This document shows, piece after piece, positions 23,069 to 32,319 of a DNA stretch of 64,000 nucleotides. Where the stretch lies: positions 124,001 to 188,000 of the forward strand of contig NZ_MVIH01000010.1 of the NCBI RefSeq assembly GCF_002086695.1, given 5' to 3'. Origin of the DNA: Mycolicibacterium rhodesiae (GTDB taxonomy: Bacteria; Actinomycetota; Actinomycetes; Mycobacteriales; Mycobacteriaceae). A model generated the notes under the pieces. It had not been told where the DNA came from. It did no database searches and saw nothing but the letters and a program-made list of their open reading frames with translations. Within the stretch, counting starts at the first letter, position 1; every line of letters starts with the position of its first letter. The translations under genes were made by a program, and so were the position numbers.

Positions 23069-26000
23069 GGCGACTCCGTTCGCGGTGCGGTGTGTGCGGG
23101 GCAGGACGGGCGCATCGGACAGTGCGCGCAGCCGTCGTTGACCCGGGCGACGAACTGCGGTCCGGCCGTCGCGGCCGCTGCCTGACGTACGGTCTGGTGC
23201 CACTCGGCAGTGCTGTCGGCGGTGAGTGCGGACTGTTCGCGTTCGGTGGCGCCCGACGCGTTCGGCTTGGCGACGTAGACCAGCCGGCCGCCGCCGGGTT
23301 GGTCACCGTCGGCCAGCGCCCCCTCGGCGATGGCCAACTGGTAGAGCCCGAGTTGGGCGTGGCGCTGCGCCTCGTCCTTGGTGACCGGGCTCTTCCCGGT
23401 CTTGACGTCGACGATCACCAGCCGGCCCTCCGCGTCGCGCTCGAGCCGGTCGACGCGCCCGCGCACCCGCACCCCCGGCTGACCGTCACCGGGCTCGGCG
23501 ATCACGCCGTCGACGGCAACCTCGGTACCGATTTCGGTGAGTTCGTGGCGGGTCGCCGAACGCCACGCGACGAACGCCTCGAGCATGGCGCGGTGCCGAT
23601 CCAGCTCGTTGTCGGCGTACCACGTGGAGTCGAATGGAATTGTGCTCCAGAGCTTTTCCAGATCACTCACCAACTGCTCCGCGCTGGTCGCCGAGTCGGC
23701 GATCAGGGCGTGCACAACCGACCCCAGGGTCGAGCGCAGGTCACGCCGTTCGGTGCCGCCGTGCCGCTCGGCCAGCCAGCGCAGCGGGCAGTCAGTGAGC
23801 GTCTGCACGATCGAGGGGCTCAGGGTGACGGTGTGCTCACCGCTCCACAGCGGTTCCACAGTGCTGACCGAGGTCATGCCGTACCACTGTGCCGGGTCCG
23901 CACCGGCCACCCCGTCTGCGGCCAGCCGGGCCAATTGCTGTGCAGCGGTGGCACGTTCACCGTCGGTGACCGTGCCTGCAGGCGCGCACACCACCGCCCG
24001 GAGCCGGCCGACAACGGCCGACGGCGCCAGCACCGGCGGGGCGACGACCGGCTGGGCGGGCCGCACGCCATCGGCGCATGCGTACGCCTCGAGTTCGGCG
24101 ACGAACGGCGACGGCAGCGCCGCATCGTCACCGGCATCACTGTCGACGGCGGTGATCAGCAACCCCCGCCGAGCGCGGCCCATGGCGGCGATGAGCAGCC
24201 TGCGTTCCTCGGCCAGCAGCGGCGCTCGTGCCGACACGTCGTCTCCCAGGCCGTCGAGCACGTCCAGCAGCCGCTGTGTGCCCAGTACGCCTCCGCGGGG
24301 TGTGGTGTTGGGCCACAACCCGTCCTGCACTCCGGCGATCACCACCAGGTCCCAGTCACGGTCGAGCGCCGCATGCGGGCTCAGCACCGCGACGGTCTCC
24401 GAAACCGTCCGGCCGTCGACGCTGACCGGTGGAAGTTGCAGGCCGGCAACATGATCCACGAACCCCCGCAGCGACGCCCCGGTGGTGCGGGTGACGTAGT
24501 CGTCGGCGATGTCGAACAACGCAGTGATCGTGTGCAGGTTCCGGTCGGCAAGCGCGCCTTCGGTTCCGCCGCGCTCGGCCGCCGACAGCCAGCGGCGCTG
24601 CAGCCCGCTGCGCTCCCACGCCTGCCACAGGGTGTAGCGCGGGTCGCGGTGCCCGCGATGTCCGCGGGCCGCCGCAGCGAGCACCGCACGCACCCGGTTC
24701 ACCGGGCGGGCCAGCGTTGCCGGCAGATCTACCGGACCGCTGGTGAGCGCCGCGACCAGTTGCTCGCCGAAGTCGCCGGAGCCCCCGCGACGCAGCGCCC
24801 GGCGCAACTGGCGCAGGGTCACCGGGTCCACCCGGCCGATCGGCCCGGTCAGCAGCGATACCGCCAGCTCACCGCTCAGACCGTCGGCAGTCGCCGCCAG
24901 CACACCCAGCAGCGCCTGCGCCGCAGGCTGTTCGGCGACGGGTCCGGCCAGCTGAGCCGCATCGACCGGAACACCGGCACCGGCCAGCGCACGCGGCAGC
25001 GCCGCTGCCGCCGACGGCGACCGGACGATGACGGCCAGCTGCGACCACGGCACACCGTCGACGAGGTGCGCACGGCGCAGCGTGTCGGCGATCAGTGCCG
25101 CCTCCGCGTGCGCCGAGCCTGCGATCCGCACGCTCACCGATCCGTCGTCGCCGGCATTGCCGACCAGTACGCGCCACGCGCTATTGCCGGGCAGCCCGGC
25201 GGCGATCCCGCTGATCGCGCGCGCCACCGCGGGCGCGCACCGGTGCGATTGCCCGAGTTCGACCACCGGAGTGTCGGCCGCCGTCAGTACGGCCGGATCT
25301 GCGCCGCGGAAACCGAAGACTGCCTGATTCGGGTCCCCGGCAAGCAGAGTCAGCTCCGCGCCGGCAGCCAGCACCCGAACCAGCCGCGCGGCCTGCGGGT
25401 CGAGGTGCTGGGCATCATCGATGAGCAGCAAGCGGATTCGGGACCGCTCGGCCGCCAGGAGTTCGGGATCGGCTGCCAGCGCCTCCAGCGCCGCACCCAC
25501 CAGTTCAGCCGCGCCGAGCGCAGGTACCGTGGCCTGCGGCGCGGCGGTGCCCACGGCCGCGCGCAGCAGCATCACCTGTTCGTACTGCTGGGCGAACCGG
25601 CCCGCGGCCGCCCACTCGGGGCGCCCGGACAACCGGCCGATGCGCTGCAGCTGCTGCGGATCCACTCCCCGCTCGGCGCAGCGAGCCAACAGATCCCGAA
25701 GCTCGGTGGCGAACCCGCCGGTGGTCAGTGCGGGGCGAAGGACCTGCGGCCAGCGCGACGCCGACACGTCGCCGTCCTGGAGATCACCGGCCAGCAGTTC
25801 GCGGATGATGCCGTCCTGCTCAGCCCCGGTGACCAGCCGTGGAGGCGGGTCACCGGCGCGGGCGGCGGCCTGCCGCAGGACCGCGAAGGCGTAACTGTGC
25901 ACCGACCGGACCAGGGGCTCCCGCACCACCGCGCGGCACGGCTCCGCAGAGCGCGCCGCGAGCAGTCGAGCGGTCAGCTTGCTGCGGGTGGAACCCGCCA

Positions 26001-26190
26001 ACCGGCCCGAACCCGTCAGCAGCAGAACAGATTCCGGGTCGGTCCCGGCCGTGATGTGCGCCGCGGCCGCCGCCACCAGCAGGCTGGTCTTGCCGGTGCC
26101 GGGACCGCCGACGATACGCACCGTGCCGCGCAACTCCGGGCGCAGCACATCGGCAGGTTCGGTCGCCCGGGCCAGCAGTGCGGTGGTCAT
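23065..26190 (-). CDS. adnA: AdnA subunit of AdnAB helicase-nuclease
   Basis: A 1041-residue partner of AdnB. The P-loop GGPGTGKT (28-35) is intact, but motif II reads LLIDDAQHL rather than DExQ, fitting a weak or accessory motor. The C-terminal nuclease has IVDVKTGKSP, and four Cys in an AddB/Cas4-like iron-sulfur pattern: one in LTDCPLRW before the nuclease core and three in CAHCPMRPSC near the end. ATG 26190 begins the conserved protein. It is divergent from lipV across 48 bp. Confidence 0.95.
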   Translation of the reverse strand: MTTALLARATEPADVLRPELRGTVRIVGGPGTGKTSLLVAAAAAHITAGTDPESVLLLTGSGRLAGSTRSKLTARLLAARSAEPCRAVVREPLVRSVHSYAFAVLRQAAARAGDPPPRLVTGAEQDGIIRELLAGDLQDGDVSASRWPQVLRPALTTGGFATELRDLLARCAERGVDPQQLQRIGRLSGRPEWAAAGRFAQQYEQVMLLRAAVGTAAPQATVPALGAAELVGAALEALAADPELLAAERSRIRLLLIDDAQHLDPQAARLVRVLAAGAELTLLAGDPNQAVFGFRGADPAVLTAADTPVVELGQSHRCAPAVARAISGIAAGLPGNSAWRVLVGNAGDDGSVSVRIAGSAHAEAALIADTLRRAHLVDGVPWSQLAVIVRSPSAAAALPRALAGAGVPVDAAQLAGPVAEQPAAQALLGVLAATADGLSGELAVSLLTGPIGRVDPVTLRQLRRALRRGGSGDFGEQLVAALTSGPVDLPATLARPVNRVRAVLAAAARGHRGHRDPRYTLWQAWERSGLQRRWLSAAERGGTEGALADRNLHTITALFDIADDYVTRTTGASLRGFVDHVAGLQLPPVSVDGRTVSETVAVLSPHAALDRDWDLVVIAGVQDGLWPNTTPRGGVLGTQRLLDVLDGLGDDVSARAPLLAEERRLLIAAMGRARRGLLITAVDSDAGDDAALPSPFVAELEAYACADGVRPAQPVVAPPVLAPSAVVGRLRAVVCAPAGTVTDGERATAAQQLARLAADGVAGADPAQWYGMTSVSTVEPLWSGEHTVTLSPSIVQTLTDCPLRWLAERHGGTERRDLRSTLGSVVHALIADSATSAEQLVSDLEKLWSTIPFDSTWYADNELDRHRAMLEAFVAWRSATRHELTEIGTEVAVDGVIAEPGDGQPGVRVRGRVDRLERDAEGRLVIVDVKTGKSPVTKDEAQRHAQLGLYQLAIAEGALADGDQPGGGRLVYVAKPNASGATEREQSALTADSTAEWHQTVRQAAAATAGPQFVARVNDGCAHCPMRPSCPAHTAPRTESP

Positions 26191-26238
26191 GCCAGCGATA
26201 CCACCACGGCCCACCGACAAGAATGAGTAAGTGGCAGC

Positions 26239-27033
26239 ATGAGACCCGTGACCCACGATCTTCACGTCCACCGCTTCGGGCCGCCCGGACCGATCCGGGT
26301 CCTGGCCATCCACGGCCTGACCGGCCACGGCCTGCGCTGGCGAGCGCTCTCGGAGAACCACCTTCCGGAATACGCCATGGCCGCACCCGATCTGATCGGG
26401 CACGGCCGGTCGGCGTGGTCAGCGCCGTGGACCATCGATGCCAATGTAGCGGCGCTGGCGAGCCTGCTGGAAAACGACGCCGACGGGCCGGTGCTGGTGG
26501 TGGGCCACTCCTTCGGCGGAGCGGTCGCACTGAATCTCGCGGCGGCGTACCCGGACCTGGTGTCCGGGTTGGTGCTGCTGGATCCCGCGATCGGCCTGGA
26601 CGGACAGTGGATGCGCGAGATCGCGGACTCGATGCTGTCCTCCCCGGACTACCCCGACCGCGAGGAGGCCCGCGCCGAGAAGTTCAGCGGCTCATGGGCC
26701 GACGTGGACCCGGCCGAACTCGACGAGGATCTCGACGAGCACCTCGTCGCACTGCCGAACGGCCGATTCGGCTGGCGGATCAGCGTGCCCGCGATGATGT
26801 CGTACTGGAGTGAGCTCGCCCGCGATATCGTGCTGCCGCACAACGGGACTCCGACGACACTGGTACGCGCGCTGTGGACTGATCCACCGTACGTCAGTGC
26901 CGAATTGATCGACGCCCTGGCCGACCGACTCGGCGACGATTTCACCCTCGTTGACGTCGAGTGCCAGCACATGGTGCCGCACGCCAAACCGGAGGAGACC
27001 GCGAAGGTCATCCGGGATCTGCTGGACGGGTAG
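26239..27033 (+). CDS. lipV: Alpha/beta-hydrolase, LipV-type lipase/esterase
   Basis: A 264-residue alpha/beta-hydrolase. The oxyanion region is HGLTGHG, the nucleophile elbow is GHSFGG with Ser91, and the catalytic His is probably His244 in ECQHMVPHA. No signal peptide, so it acts in the cytoplasm. It matches the Rv3203 (LipV) position and sequence type; the natural ester substrate is unknown. Its TAG is directly followed by the next ATG (27036), giving a tight two-gene operon. Confidence 0.9.
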   Translation: MRPVTHDLHVHRFGPPGPIRVLAIHGLTGHGLRWRALSENHLPEYAMAAPDLIGHGRSAWSAPWTIDANVAALASLLENDADGPVLVVGHSFGGAVALNLAAAYPDLVSGLVLLDPAIGLDGQWMREIADSMLSSPDYPDREEARAEKFSGSWADVDPAELDEDLDEHLVALPNGRFGWRISVPAMMSYWSELARDIVLPHNGTPTTLVRALWTDPPYVSAELIDALADRLGDDFTLVDVECQHMVPHAKPEETAKVIRDLLDG

Positions 27034-27035
27034 CG

Positions 27036-27332
27036 ATGGCCCCGATCACCGATGCGCAGGTCGAGCGGGTGCGCGAGCTGGTCGCGTCCATCCCGCCCGG
27101 TCGAGTCGCCACCTACGGTGACATCGCCTCAGCGGCACAGCTTTCCAGCCCGCGCATCGTCGGCTGGATCATGCGTACCGACTCCTCCGACCTGGCGTGG
27201 CATCGGGTGATCACCGCTTCCGGGCGGCCGGCCGCCCATCTGTCGACCCGTCAACTCGAATTGCTGCGCGCCGAAGGTGTACTGGCCCGCGACGGCCGGG
27301 TGGACCTGGCGCACACGCGCCACCGGTTCTAG
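27036..27332 (+). CDS. Alkyltransferase-like DNA-damage protein (ATL)
   Basis: A 98-residue protein of the O6-alkylguanine-DNA methyltransferase domain with the HTH (VATYGDIASAAQL) and Arg-finger region (RIVGWIMR). The reactive PCHRV motif of the enzyme is AWHRVI (Ala54-Trp55-His56-Arg57), so the acceptor Cys is replaced by Trp. ATL proteins bind O6-alkylguanine without repair and hand the lesion to nucleotide excision repair. Close linkage to lipV and adnAB fits a repair neighbourhood. The 3' end overlaps the convergent gene by 4 bp. Confidence 0.92.
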   Translation: MAPITDAQVERVRELVASIPPGRVATYGDIASAAQLSSPRIVGWIMRTDSSDLAWHRVITASGRPAAHLSTRQLELLRAEGVLARDGRVDLAHTRHRF

Positions 27333-28195
27333 AGAACCAGCCGGATCAGCGCTGCGGTGCGAGCCAACCCGGGGAACGCCGCCGCCGTCGAGCGCGGATG
27401 CAGTGCATGCACGGCAAGCCGGAACATCAACGCGCGCAACAACATCTGCGGCCACTCCGGTAGGGCATCCCACCGCTCGATCAGACCGTCGTCGGCCTCG
27501 CCCCAAGCTAGCGCGTCGACGACGACCACCCCGGCCGCCCACGACGCCGGTCGCCAATAGGGAGTGATGTCGGTGATGCCCGGCGCCGCCGTCCCGGCGA
27601 ACAACACGGTGCCGTACAAGTCGCCGTGTACCAGCTGGTTGGGACTCTTGGTGGGCTTACGCAAGCCGGCCAGCTGATTGATCAGTTCCACCGAGCGCTC
27701 GCCGTCGGCCGAGCCGGGAGCCACCAGCGCGCCGGGCGGCAGCGAATGCAGCGGGCGCTCCTCCCACGCGGCGCGGTCGGCGGCGATGAACACGTCGACA
27801 TCGCTCCACGGAGCGACCGGCGCCTGGGTCAGAAACCTCGGCCGTTCGAGTTTGGCGGTGGCCTCGTGCAGCCGCACCCCGGCCGACACGACCTCGTCGT
27901 GGCGGGGCTCCGGGCTACCGGCGACGAATGTGTCTGCCCGCCAACCCGAGACCACGTAGCGTCCGTCAGTCGACCGCACCGGCCGCGCCAGCCGGACCCC
28001 GTCGACGAACAGCGTCTCGCGTGCTTTCGCCGACCAGGCGGCCCTGGCGTGGTCGGCGATCACCGACAACACCACCTCGCCGCACTTGAAGCCGCCTTCC
28101 CAGCCCGCGCCCAGCGGTTCGGGATCGTGGCCCTTGAGACCGAACGCCGCCAGTACATGCTCAGGCGGGCGCTCTTCACTCACCCCGTCAGCCAC
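27329..28195 (-). CDS. TIGR02569-type protein with aminoglycoside-phosphotransferase-like fold
   Basis: A 288-residue actinobacterial protein (Rv3205c-like). Kinase-like features are a Gly-rich start (LGAGWEGGFKCGEVVLSV), a brace sequence LVHGDLYGTVLF resembling the APH catalytic loop HGDxxxxN (Asn replaced by Val) and DITPYWRP resembling the metal-binding loop. The pattern suggests an APH-fold protein with altered catalytic residues; no substrate known. GTG start at 28195; the 36 bp to moeZ hold no other gene. Overlaps the ATL stop by 4 bp. Confidence 0.82.
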   Translation of the reverse strand: MADGVSEERPPEHVLAAFGLKGHDPEPLGAGWEGGFKCGEVVLSVIADHARAAWSAKARETLFVDGVRLARPVRSTDGRYVVSGWRADTFVAGSPEPRHDEVVSAGVRLHEATAKLERPRFLTQAPVAPWSDVDVFIAADRAAWEERPLHSLPPGALVAPGSADGERSVELINQLAGLRKPTKSPNQLVHGDLYGTVLFAGTAAPGITDITPYWRPASWAAGVVVVDALAWGEADDGLIERWDALPEWPQMLLRALMFRLAVHALHPRSTAAAFPGLARTAALIRLVL

Positions 28196-28231
28196 CCCGA
28201 CAGCCTAAATTGTCGCGACGCAAAGTAGCCG

Positions 28232-29413
28232 TCAGTAGAGCACCATGTCGGGATCGATTTGCTTCGCCCAGGCCACGATGCCGCCCTGCAGGTGCATCGC
28301 ATCGGCGAAACCCGCCTTCTTCACCACCGCCAGCATCTCCGCGGAGCGAACCCCGGTCTTGCAGTACAGCACCGGTGTGCGGTCGTGTGGCAACCTCGAC
28401 AGGCCCTCGCCGGACTCGATCGCCGACTTCGGGATGAGCTCGGCACCGGCGATGTGATTGATCTCCCACTCGACCGGCTCGCGGACGTCGATCAACGCCA
28501 GGTTCTTTCCGGAATCGAGCAGCTGACGCAGTTCCAGCGGGGTGACGGCGGACTCCTGCGCGACGGCGGCCGCGGCGTCGGACACCACGCCGCAGAACGA
28601 TTCGTAGTCCATCAGCTCGGTGATCTTCGGGGTCTCCGGATCCTTGCGGATGGTGATCGTGCGGTACGTCATGGCCAGCGCGTCGTACATCATCAACCGG
28701 CCCAGCAGGGTCTCCCCGATGCCGGTGATGAGCTTGATGGCCTCGGTGCCCATGATCGAGGCGATCGACGCGCACAGGATGCCCAGGACGCCGCCCTCGG
28801 CGCACGACGGCACCAGGCCCGGTGGCGGCGGCTCGGGATACAGGTCGCGGTAGTTCAATCCCACGCCGTCGGGGGCGTCCTCCCAGAACACCGAGACCTG
28901 GCCCTCGAAGCGGTAGATCGAGCCCCACACGTATGGCTTGTGCGCCAGCACCGCGGCGTCGTTCACCAGATAGCGGGTGGCGAAGTTGTCGGTCCCATCA
29001 AGGATCAGGTCGTACTGCTCGAAGAGCTGCACCGCGTTGTCGGCTTCGAGCCGCTGCTCGTGCAGCCGGACCGTCACCAGCGGGTTGATCTCGAGGATGG
29101 ACTCGCGCGCGCTCTGGGCCTTGGAGCGGCCGATATCGGACTGGCCGTGGATGATCTGGCGCTGCAGGTTGGACTCGTCGACGACGTCGAACTCGACGAT
29201 GCCGATCGTGCCGACACCGGCGGCCGCCAGGTAGAGCAGCGTCGGTGAGCCCAGGCCGCCCGCGCCGATCACCAGCACTTTGGCGTTCTTCAACCGCTTC
29301 TGACCGTCGACACCGAGATCCGGGATGATCAGGTGTCGGCTGTACCGCGCGACCTCGTCGCGAGTGAGTTCGGCGGCTGGCTCGACCAGCGGCGGCAACG
29401 AAGGCACCGGCAC
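28232..29413 (-). CDS. moeZ: MoeZ, adenylyltransferase-sulfurtransferase
   Basis: A 393-residue fusion of an E1-like MoeB/ThiF domain (nucleotide loop GAGGLGS at 50-56, conserved Arg/Asp positions, SCAEGGVLG) and a C-terminal rhodanese domain with active-site Cys351 in YCKTGVRS. It adenylates the C-terminal glycines of small sulfur carriers and loads sulfur for molybdopterin, cysteine (CysO) and thioamide pathways. Same strand as the DUF3152 gene, whose stop lies 11 bp upstream of this start, so co-transcription is likely. Confidence 0.95.
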   Translation of the reverse strand: MPVPSLPPLVEPAAELTRDEVARYSRHLIIPDLGVDGQKRLKNAKVLVIGAGGLGSPTLLYLAAAGVGTIGIVEFDVVDESNLQRQIIHGQSDIGRSKAQSARESILEINPLVTVRLHEQRLEADNAVQLFEQYDLILDGTDNFATRYLVNDAAVLAHKPYVWGSIYRFEGQVSVFWEDAPDGVGLNYRDLYPEPPPPGLVPSCAEGGVLGILCASIASIMGTEAIKLITGIGETLLGRLMMYDALAMTYRTITIRKDPETPKITELMDYESFCGVVSDAAAAVAQESAVTPLELRQLLDSGKNLALIDVREPVEWEINHIAGAELIPKSAIESGEGLSRLPHDRTPVLYCKTGVRSAEMLAVVKKAGFADAMHLQGGIVAWAKQIDPDMVLY

Positions 29414-29424
29414 TCCTAGGATCG

Positions 29425-30462
29425 TCAGGCGATCGGATACGGCCAGGGGTTGAACCGGCAGGTCTTGCCATCGGCCTTGACGTACTCCGGATCGAAGCGC
29501 GACGCATCGTCGTCGGAGGTCGAGAAGGTCTGCTGCATCATCACCGGCGCCAGGCCACCGCTGTCGGCGCAGGGCTCGTGGTGTTGGTAGCCGATCGCGT
29601 GGCCGACCTCATGGTTGATCAGATATTGCCGGTAGGAGCCGATGTCGCCCTGGAACGGCACCGCACCGCGCACCCACCGCGACTCGTTGATGAAGACCCG
29701 GGGTTGGGCGTCAGGCCCGTAAGCCGGGTTGTAGCAGGACGACTCCAGCGGAATCTCGTAGCCGCAACCTTCCCGCACCGTCATCGGCGACGTCAGCGAC
29801 ACCCGGAAGTCGGGCTTGACGTCGGGGGCGTCGACACGCTGAAACGCGAACTGCGGATTGTGAATCCAGCTCTTGGGGTTGCCAAGGGTTTCGGTGACCA
29901 TCCGGGCGAACCCTTCGTCACCCCCGAACGACGCGGTGTCGACACCGTCTTCGACCTCCACGGTGTAGGTGAACGTCTTGGCGGTTCCGTCGCCGACCTT
30001 CGGCGTCGTGCCCGGAACGATGTGCCACGTCTTGGCGCCGGCCTCGGTGAACGCCCCGCCCTCCGGAAGGATCCCGGTCGGCAGGTTGGCGTCGAACTCG
30101 GTGAGCCCGCGCGGTGGCGCGCCGATGATCGCCGTCCCGCTCGACCCGATCGTCGGCGGCCCTTGCACCGGCCCCTGGGCGGCGCTGGGCACCGCAGGCG
30201 CGGCGGTGCCGGTGATCGTTTGGTACAGCACGACTCCTGTCACCACCACCAGAACCGGAAGGGCATACGCCCGCCAGCCGTAGGTGGAAATGAATCGACC
30301 CAACCAGGTCTGCTTACGCCATTGGCGGTGCTGATCGCGGTTGGATCTGGCCCGGCCCGACTCCCCCGCCAGCGGGTCGCGCAACGCGCGCAGCGGCTCC
30401 CGCCACTCGTCGCGCAGCACCGGCACACGACCGCCGCCGCGGTGCCCCGGGTCGTAGGTCAC
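29425..30462 (-). CDS. Membrane-anchored DUF3152 metalloprotease-like protein
   Basis: A 345-residue protein with a cytoplasmic basic N-terminus, one transmembrane helix at about 73-93 (ALPVLVVVTGVVLYQTITG), and an extracytoplasmic domain. A zinc-site motif HEVGHAIGYQHH is near residue 275, with conserved Cys pairs (GCGYE...SSCYNP) and a C-terminal Cys. This is the DUF3152/Rv3207c family, predicted metallopeptidase. GTG 30462 is the start that precedes the conserved part; the frame is open to 30603. Divergent from the TetR gene across 161 bp that otherwise hold nothing I recognise. Confidence 0.88.
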   Translation of the reverse strand: MTYDPGHRGGGRVPVLRDEWREPLRALRDPLAGESGRARSNRDQHRQWRKQTWLGRFISTYGWRAYALPVLVVVTGVVLYQTITGTAAPAVPSAAQGPVQGPPTIGSSGTAIIGAPPRGLTEFDANLPTGILPEGGAFTEAGAKTWHIVPGTTPKVGDGTAKTFTYTVEVEDGVDTASFGGDEGFARMVTETLGNPKSWIHNPQFAFQRVDAPDVKPDFRVSLTSPMTVREGCGYEIPLESSCYNPAYGPDAQPRVFINESRWVRGAVPFQGDIGSYRQYLINHEVGHAIGYQHHEPCADSGGLAPVMMQQTFSTSDDDASRFDPEYVKADGKTCRFNPWPYPIA

Positions 30463-30623
30463 CGCCCCAGGATGGCACAACAGCCGAACACGGGAGTTCC
30501 GGCGCGCCCGTGCCCGACGGACGCAGCTACGGGCGAGTAACCCCAGCCGGGTAGTAATGTCGACCCGACGGGCTGGTAGCGCGGGGGCATGGCGACCGGC
30601 CACAGAACCAGATTGAGGACTCG

Positions 30624-31301
30624 ATGAGCGAACTCGCCGACACGGCCGAGCGGAAGTCCGCTCGAACGGCCAGTGGCGACCGTACCGCCGCCGGCGCCCC
30701 GCGGCGCGGAAGCCGGCTGCCGCGCGACGAGCGCCGTGGCCAGCTACTGATCGCCGCCAGCGAAGTCTTCGTCGACCGCGGCTATCACGCCGCAGGCATG
30801 GACGAGATCGCCGACCGCGCCGGCGTCAGCAAACCTGTTCTGTACCAACACTTTTCGAGCAAACTCGAACTCTATCTCGCCGTCCTGAACCGGCACGTCG
30901 AGAACCTGGTGTCCGGGGTGCGCCAAGCGCTGCGGACCACGACGGACAACCGCCAGCGCCTGCGCGCCGCGGTGCAGGCGTTCTTCGATTTCATCGAGCA
31001 CGACGGCCAGGGCTACCGGCTGATCTTCGAGAACGACTACGTCACCGAGCCGCAGGTCGCCTCGCAGGTCAAAGTGGCCACCGAATCCTGCACGGACGCG
31101 GTGTTCGACTTGATCAGCCGCGACTCGGGGCTGGATCCGCATCGCGCCCGCATGATCGCGGTGGGCCTGGTGGCGATCAGCGTCGACTGCGCCCGGTACT
31201 GGCTGGATGCCGACCGCCCGGTCTCCAAGGAGACCGCGGTCGACGGGACGGTGCAGTTCGCCTGGGGCGGACTGTCACACGTCCCGCTGACACGCTCCTA
31301 G
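30624..31301 (+). CDS. TetR/AcrR-family regulator
   Basis: A 225-residue repressor-type protein. A disordered basic N-terminus of about 35 residues is followed by the TetR HTH (about 40-85: LLIAASEVFVDRGYHAAGMD, then IADRAGVSKPVLYQHFSSK), and a helical ligand domain. Rv3208-like by position. The ligand and targets are unknown; no clear palindrome was found in the upstream 161 bp. ATG at 30624 follows GAGGA at 30615-30619. The end is 3 bp from the convergent TB9.4 gene. Confidence 0.92.
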   Translation: MSELADTAERKSARTASGDRTAAGAPRRGSRLPRDERRGQLLIAASEVFVDRGYHAAGMDEIADRAGVSKPVLYQHFSSKLELYLAVLNRHVENLVSGVRQALRTTTDNRQRLRAAVQAFFDFIEHDGQGYRLIFENDYVTEPQVASQVKVATESCTDAVFDLISRDSGLDPHRARMIAVGLVAISVDCARYWLDADRPVSKETAVDGTVQFAWGGLSHVPLTRS

Positions 31302-31304
31302 CGG

Positions 31305-31556
31305 CTACGCGCCGGCAGGTCCCCCGGCGCCGATCCCGAATCCGACCCGGCGTACGTCGGCGACACCGATCTCGACATAACTGATCTTGGCGGTCTGCAC
31401 CAGGAAGCGGCGGCCCTTGTCGTCGCTCAGGCTCAGCACATCCGGACCGTCCTTGGCGAACGCCGAGGTCACCAGCTCTTCGACCTCAGCGGGCGTCTGG
31501 GAGCTGGCGAACACGAGCTCACGCGGACTGTCCGTGACACCGATCTTGACCTCCAC
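31305..31556 (-). CDS. DUF3107 small protein (TB9.4-like)
   Basis: An 83-residue cytoplasmic protein (MEVKIGVTDSPRELVFAS start, YVEIGVADVRRVGFG end), a well-conserved actinobacterial family of unknown function known in M. tuberculosis as TB9.4. The fold looks like a beta-alpha-beta unit with a C-terminal strand. Short Gly/Ala tail. The 196 bp between this gene and the next (31557-31752) carry no gene I can support. Confidence 0.9.
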   Translation of the reverse strand: MEVKIGVTDSPRELVFASSQTPAEVEELVTSAFAKDGPDVLSLSDDKGRRFLVQTAKISYVEIGVADVRRVGFGIGAGGPAGA

Positions 31557-31752
31557 GCTGGCCCCTTCTCTCTCGTCTGCGTCGTGTGCGCATCTACCCC
31601 AGGAAGGCTAGTGGACGCCCCGAAACAAAGCTGTCCGCGGTCGCGGCCAGCCGTTCGCGGTTAGCGAATAGGGCGTCAAGCTGCGATAACAGCATGGCAA
31701 CGGACAGGCGCGCCGCGCCGTGGCCAGGCGCGCGCGTCCATAACCTTTTCGC

Positions 31753-32319
31753 GTGAGCGAGAACAAGCGCCGGAAGCGGCTGGTCCAGTGGCCCCGCGTG
31801 GCGCTGACCGTCGGCGGCGTCCTGGTCGCCGCCAGCGCGACGACGTTCGTGGTGCGGACCGGGGACGCCGCCAGCACCATCGCCGATTCGAGCACCACCC
31901 CCACCCGCACCGTGGTGGCGATTCCCGGTCCCCGTACCTCGACGCCACCGCCGGCGCCGGTCACCGTCACCGTCCCTGGCCTGCCCATCGAGACGCCGGT
32001 CATGGTCACGCCGCCCAGCCCGGCCGCCGCGCCGATGGCCCAGGCGACGGTCGATCCCGCCGAAATCGTCTACACCGTGGCGGGCAACCAGCGGCCCGAC
32101 GACCCGGTCACGATCACCTACGCCGACGAGGTGGGCGCTCTGCGCACCGTCGAGAACGTCTCCCTGCCGTGGCGGCTCACCGTCGTGCCGACCGTGCCCG
32201 TCAACTACGTGACCGCCAGCAGCAACGGAAGTCAGCTGAACTGCTGGATCACCGACGCGCGGGGGGCGACCGTGGCCGCCGCGACCGACAACACGATCTC
32301 GGCGACCTGCAACCGTTAG
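31753..32319 (+). CDS. MmpS-like membrane-anchored protein
   Basis: A 188-residue protein: short basic cytoplasmic start, a transmembrane helix at about 15-33, a Thr/Pro-rich linker to about 95, then a beta-rich domain (IVYTVAGNQRPDDPVTITYA ... VENVSLPWRLT) with two Cys (LNCWI and SATCNR) like the periplasmic domain of MmpS lipid-transport accessory proteins. No MmpL partner is nearby. Rv3209-like. GTG start. The stop overlaps by 4 bp the end of the convergent ferritin-fold gene. Confidence 0.82.
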   Translation: MSENKRRKRLVQWPRVALTVGGVLVAASATTFVVRTGDAASTIADSSTTPTRTVVAIPGPRTSTPPPAPVTVTVPGLPIETPVMVTPPSPAAAPMAQATVDPAEIVYTVAGNQRPDDPVTITYADEVGALRTVENVSLPWRLTVVPTVPVNYVTASSNGSQLNCWITDARGATVAAATDNTISATCNR

